This document shows positions 14,940-16,568 of a DNA stretch of 16,568 bases, one piece after another. A program made the translations under genes and the position numbers. The stretch lies in assembly GCA_963614875.1 (NCBI GenBank), contig CAVEFC010000033.1, positions 1 through 16,568 on the forward strand, written 5' to 3'. Within the stretch, counting starts at the first letter, position 1, and each line of letters begins with the position of its first letter. A model generated the notes under the pieces. It did no database searches and was not told the origin of the DNA. It saw nothing but the letters and a program-made list of their open reading frames with translations. The stretch is from CAG-841 sp963614875. GTDB lineage: Bacteria; Bacillota; Clostridia; Oscillospirales; CAG-272.

Positions 14940-16286
14940 TTATTTTTTTAAGGGAAAGAGCCTGTCGCATACTTCGTCAAGCTCGCCGAGATCCCAGAGA
15001 AGTCTTGAACCTATATATTTGTCTCTTATGTCCTTTGTGATAAGGAATGCGTTTCTTTCCGCTTCTTTTGTTATATCTATTTCTTCGACGGTGGTCGGCG
15101 CGCCGGCAACCTTCAGCATTTCCGTCACCGATTCGGACGAAGGAAGCGTATCTATAACCGCAAGGATTTCGTCCCATTTGTCGATTATTACGTCAAGACG
15201 CTTTGCGTGAGCGGCAAGGTCATATTTATGCTCTTTTGCTTCGTTTGCGACCATGGCGTCCGCGCTTTTGCCGAGATTCGCATAAAGGAATTTCTTCCAT
15301 TCTTCATAGTTGAATTTCTTTGCGTAAGCGAGCGCTTTTTCTTTGTCCGGCTTGATTTTTTTGATTTCTTCGTAAACACGGAGAGAATCTATCGTTCCTA
15401 TGCCGCACTGAATTCCGTGGAAATCAAACGGCGTGCCGAACTCAACGCCGCGCATATCCCAGACGTGTGAAAAATAATGCTCCATTCCCGAAACGGGACG
15501 CGAAACAAGCGCATAGTTTGCGGCAATGCCGGAAAGCACCATGCCCTCCATTACGGAGCTGATTGCTTCTTTGTCGCGGCTCTGAATCCTGCCGATGTTT
15601 TTTACCACCTTATCCAGCGCTTCGATTATGAGCGCCGCGATTTCTTCGCAATAATATTCGTTGTTTATTATGTGCGAGATGCGCCATTCGCATATGCTGA
15701 TGTATTTTGCTATCATATCGCCTATGCCGGACTGAATCATTCTCATGGGCGCTTTGCAGAGTACGTCAAGATCGCCTATGACAACGTCGGGGCAGTGACT
15801 GTCAACCGACACCTTGAGATTGTCGCGTATGACGGACGACGTTCCCGAGCCGTAGCCGTCCATGGAAGGCGCCGTGCCGACGATTATCGACGGGATGTGC
15901 GCCGTTTCGGCTATGATTTTGCCTATGTCGTTTATAACGCCGCTGCCTATGCAGACGAGCATATTGCACGACGCGTCATAATGCAGAAGAACCGAACCGA
16001 CCGCGTGCTCGTCCGGCTCTATGCGCTCCTTGCCCATAACATAAAGCGAATAGGGAAGTCCGCTTTTCTTTATTTCGGCGATGACCTTATCGCCCGCCGC
16101 TTCATAGGTGTTTCCGTCGGCGAGGACGAAAGCCTTTTTACAGCCGTATTTTTCAAGCATTGCGGGAAGATTTGCTATCGCGCCCGATGAGATGAACACG
16201 TCCTTTATTTTCGCATCGTGATGGCGACCGCAGCTGCAATCGAAGCTGCCGCGCTCAAGAAGCTCTGTTATTCTTTGTTTTTCCAT
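14940..16286 (-). CDS. egsA: sn-glycerol-1-phosphate dehydrogenase family protein (EgsA/AraM type)
   Basis: The 448-residue protein matches the iron-type alcohol dehydrogenase fold of the G1P dehydrogenase/AraM group, which reduces dihydroxyacetone phosphate to sn-glycerol-1-phosphate with NAD(P)H. Seen are an N-terminal FDCSCGRHH (15-23), KAFVLADGNTY (51-61), the nucleotide motif GSGVINDIGK (114-123), GTAPSMDGYGSGTSSV (137-152), and likely metal ligands Asp190 (SGIGD), His270 (SGMEHYFSH) and His290 (FDFHGIQCG). The C-terminal part after about 350 makes it longer than the roughly 394-residue Bacillus AraM. It is the first gene of the operon with the isomerase. A sister specificity on another polyol phosphate is possible. 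Its GGAGG lies unusually far (12 bases) upstream. Confidence 0.87.
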   Translation of the reverse strand: MEKQRITELLERGSFDCSCGRHHDAKIKDVFISSGAIANLPAMLEKYGCKKAFVLADGNTYEAAGDKVIAEIKKSGLPYSLYVMGKERIEPDEHAVGSVLLHYDASCNMLVCIGSGVINDIGKIIAETAHIPSIIVGTAPSMDGYGSGTSSVIRDNLKVSVDSHCPDVVIGDLDVLCKAPMRMIQSGIGDMIAKYISICEWRISHIINNEYYCEEIAALIIEALDKVVKNIGRIQSRDKEAISSVMEGMVLSGIAANYALVSRPVSGMEHYFSHVWDMRGVEFGTPFDFHGIQCGIGTIDSLRVYEEIKKIKPDKEKALAYAKKFNYEEWKKFLYANLGKSADAMVANEAKEHKYDLAAHAKRLDVIIDKWDEILAVIDTLPSSESVTEMLKVAGAPTTVEEIDITKEAERNAFLITKDIRDKYIGSRLLWDLGELDEVCDRLFPLKK

Positions 16287-16298
16287 TAAGTTCTGTTG

Positions 16299-16303
16299 CC
16301 TCC
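16299..16303 (-). promoter_or_regulatory. RBS of egsA with long spacing
   Basis: GGAGG on the minus strand lies 12 bases before the ATG at 16286. No start codon lies in frame between them, so the ATG stands. Translation may be less efficient than for the neighbours. Confidence 0.7.
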
Positions 16304-16325
16304 GTGAAAATTTTTATTCGCCTAC

Positions 16326-16354
16326 ATTATATTACACCGAAAAGATTTTTTCAA
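16326..16354 (-). promoter_or_regulatory. Sigma-A promoter of the egsA-isomerase operon
   Basis: On the minus strand TTGAAA (16354-16349) and TATAAT (16331-16326) are separated by 17 bases. Transcription should start near 16319, leaving a leader of about 33 bases. Confidence 0.88.
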
Positions 16355-16356
16355 TA

Positions 16357-16370
16357 TGTTTGCGTAAACA
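16357..16370. promoter_or_regulatory. Operator-like palindrome with central CG
   Basis: TGTTTGCGTAAACA is a 14-bp palindrome with one mismatched pair and a central CG, the usual geometry of LacI/CcpA-family operators. It misses the catabolite-responsive element consensus at two positions. It ends three bases upstream of the egsA -35 box. Confidence 0.5.
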
Positions 16371-16376
16371 AAATGC

Positions 16377-16404
16377 AAAAAGGCTTCCTAAACGGAAGCC
16401 TTTT
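16377..16404 (-). terminator. Terminator of the glyceraldehyde-3-phosphate dehydrogenase gene
   Basis: On the minus strand AAAAGGCTTCC (16404-16394), loop GTTTA, and GGAAGCCTTTT (16388-16378) form an 11-bp stem ending in a T5 run (16381-16377). It starts 17 bases after the stop codon of the gap gene. Confidence 0.9.
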
Positions 16405-16421
16405 CGATATTATTCCGCCAC

Positions 16422-16568
16422 TCAGTTGAGTTCTGCGAAATATTTGATTGTACGAACCATCTGGCTTGTGTAGGAGTTCTCGTTGTCGTACCAGGAAACA
16501 ACCTGTACCTCATAGAGGTCATCGGAGATCTTGGAAACCATGGTCTGTGTTGCATCGAACAGAGAGCC
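16422..16568 (-). CDS. gap: Glyceraldehyde-3-phosphate dehydrogenase, C-terminal fragment at window edge
   Basis: The minus strand encodes 48 residues and a TGA, from GSLFDATQTMVSKISDDLYE to VQVVSWYDNENSYTSQMVRT and the end IKYFAELN. These are the C-terminal GAPDH signatures: FDATQT and VSWYDNExSY, with the Asn of YDNE near the NAD site. The rest of the gene lies beyond the window. The enzyme oxidises glyceraldehyde-3-phosphate in glycolysis. The codon set is that of a strongly expressed gene. A terminator separates it from egsA. Confidence 0.97.
   Translation of the reverse strand, partial: GSLFDATQTMVSKISDDLYEVQVVSWYDNENSYTSQMVRTIKYFAELN

Noticed and set aside
15477..16190. A 237-codon plus-strand open frame inside egsA
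   Set aside because: The egsA product on the minus strand is clearly a real enzyme; this frame shows no family signature and is a codon-bias shadow.
1..16568. CRISPR arrays, tRNAs, insertion sequences, phage or toxin-antitoxin genes
   Set aside because: No regularly spaced repeats, cloverleaf-like sequence, transposase motifs or small paired toxin-like genes were seen on either strand.

Overview
The window looks like chromosomal DNA of a Gram-positive Firmicute, most likely a clostridium of the gut type. That placement is inferred from consensus sigma-A-type promoters, strong GGAGG ribosome binding sites, T-tailed intrinsic terminators, tightly packed operons, a two-domain Sua5-type tRNA-modification protein and bacterial G1P dehydrogenase (AraM-like) and GH78 families. 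The species cannot be named from the sequence. No tRNA, rRNA, insertion sequence, phage gene, CRISPR array or long repeat is visible.

Left region (1-3844). On the minus strand lies the ribosomal pair rplM-rpsI (rpsI cut by the window edge), read from a near-perfect promoter. A divergent promoter starts a five-gene plus-strand operon: prfA (RF1), a Sua5-type threonylcarbamoyl-AMP synthase, coaE, a membrane-anchored protein with two tandem lytic-transglycosylase domains, and an M18 aminopeptidase. The operon ends at a hairpin near 6400. Its genes overlap or lie 15-30 bases apart.

Middle region (6400-13916). A second plus-strand unit has a polytopic metal exporter-like protein (putative Mn/heavy-metal type), a YbaK-type aminoacyl-tRNA deacylase and a cytoplasmic GH78 alpha-L-rhamnosidase, closed by a strong terminator at 10510. 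A third unit has its own promoter and carries a second, very divergent GH78-like protein and a small cytidine-deaminase-family enzyme. It ends at a bidirectional terminator at 13935.

Right region (13985-16568, minus strand). An sn-glycerol-1-phosphate dehydrogenase family gene (egsA/araM type) and a sugar-phosphate isomerase/epimerase TIM barrel form a two-gene operon. Its promoter is preceded by a 14-bp palindrome with a central CG, like LacI/CcpA-family operators. Upstream of it is the 3' end of a glyceraldehyde-3-phosphate dehydrogenase gene with its own terminator.

Taken together, housekeeping translation and cofactor genes sit beside a small accessory carbohydrate module: two rhamnosidase-family hydrolases, a sugar isomerase and a polyol-phosphate dehydrogenase. 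No transporter or rhamnose kinase/aldolase genes are in view, so the full pathway cannot be read here. I found no clearly new system. The best leads are the double-SLT protein, the unlike active-site signatures of the two GH78 proteins, and the operator-like palindrome controlling the egsA-isomerase pair.
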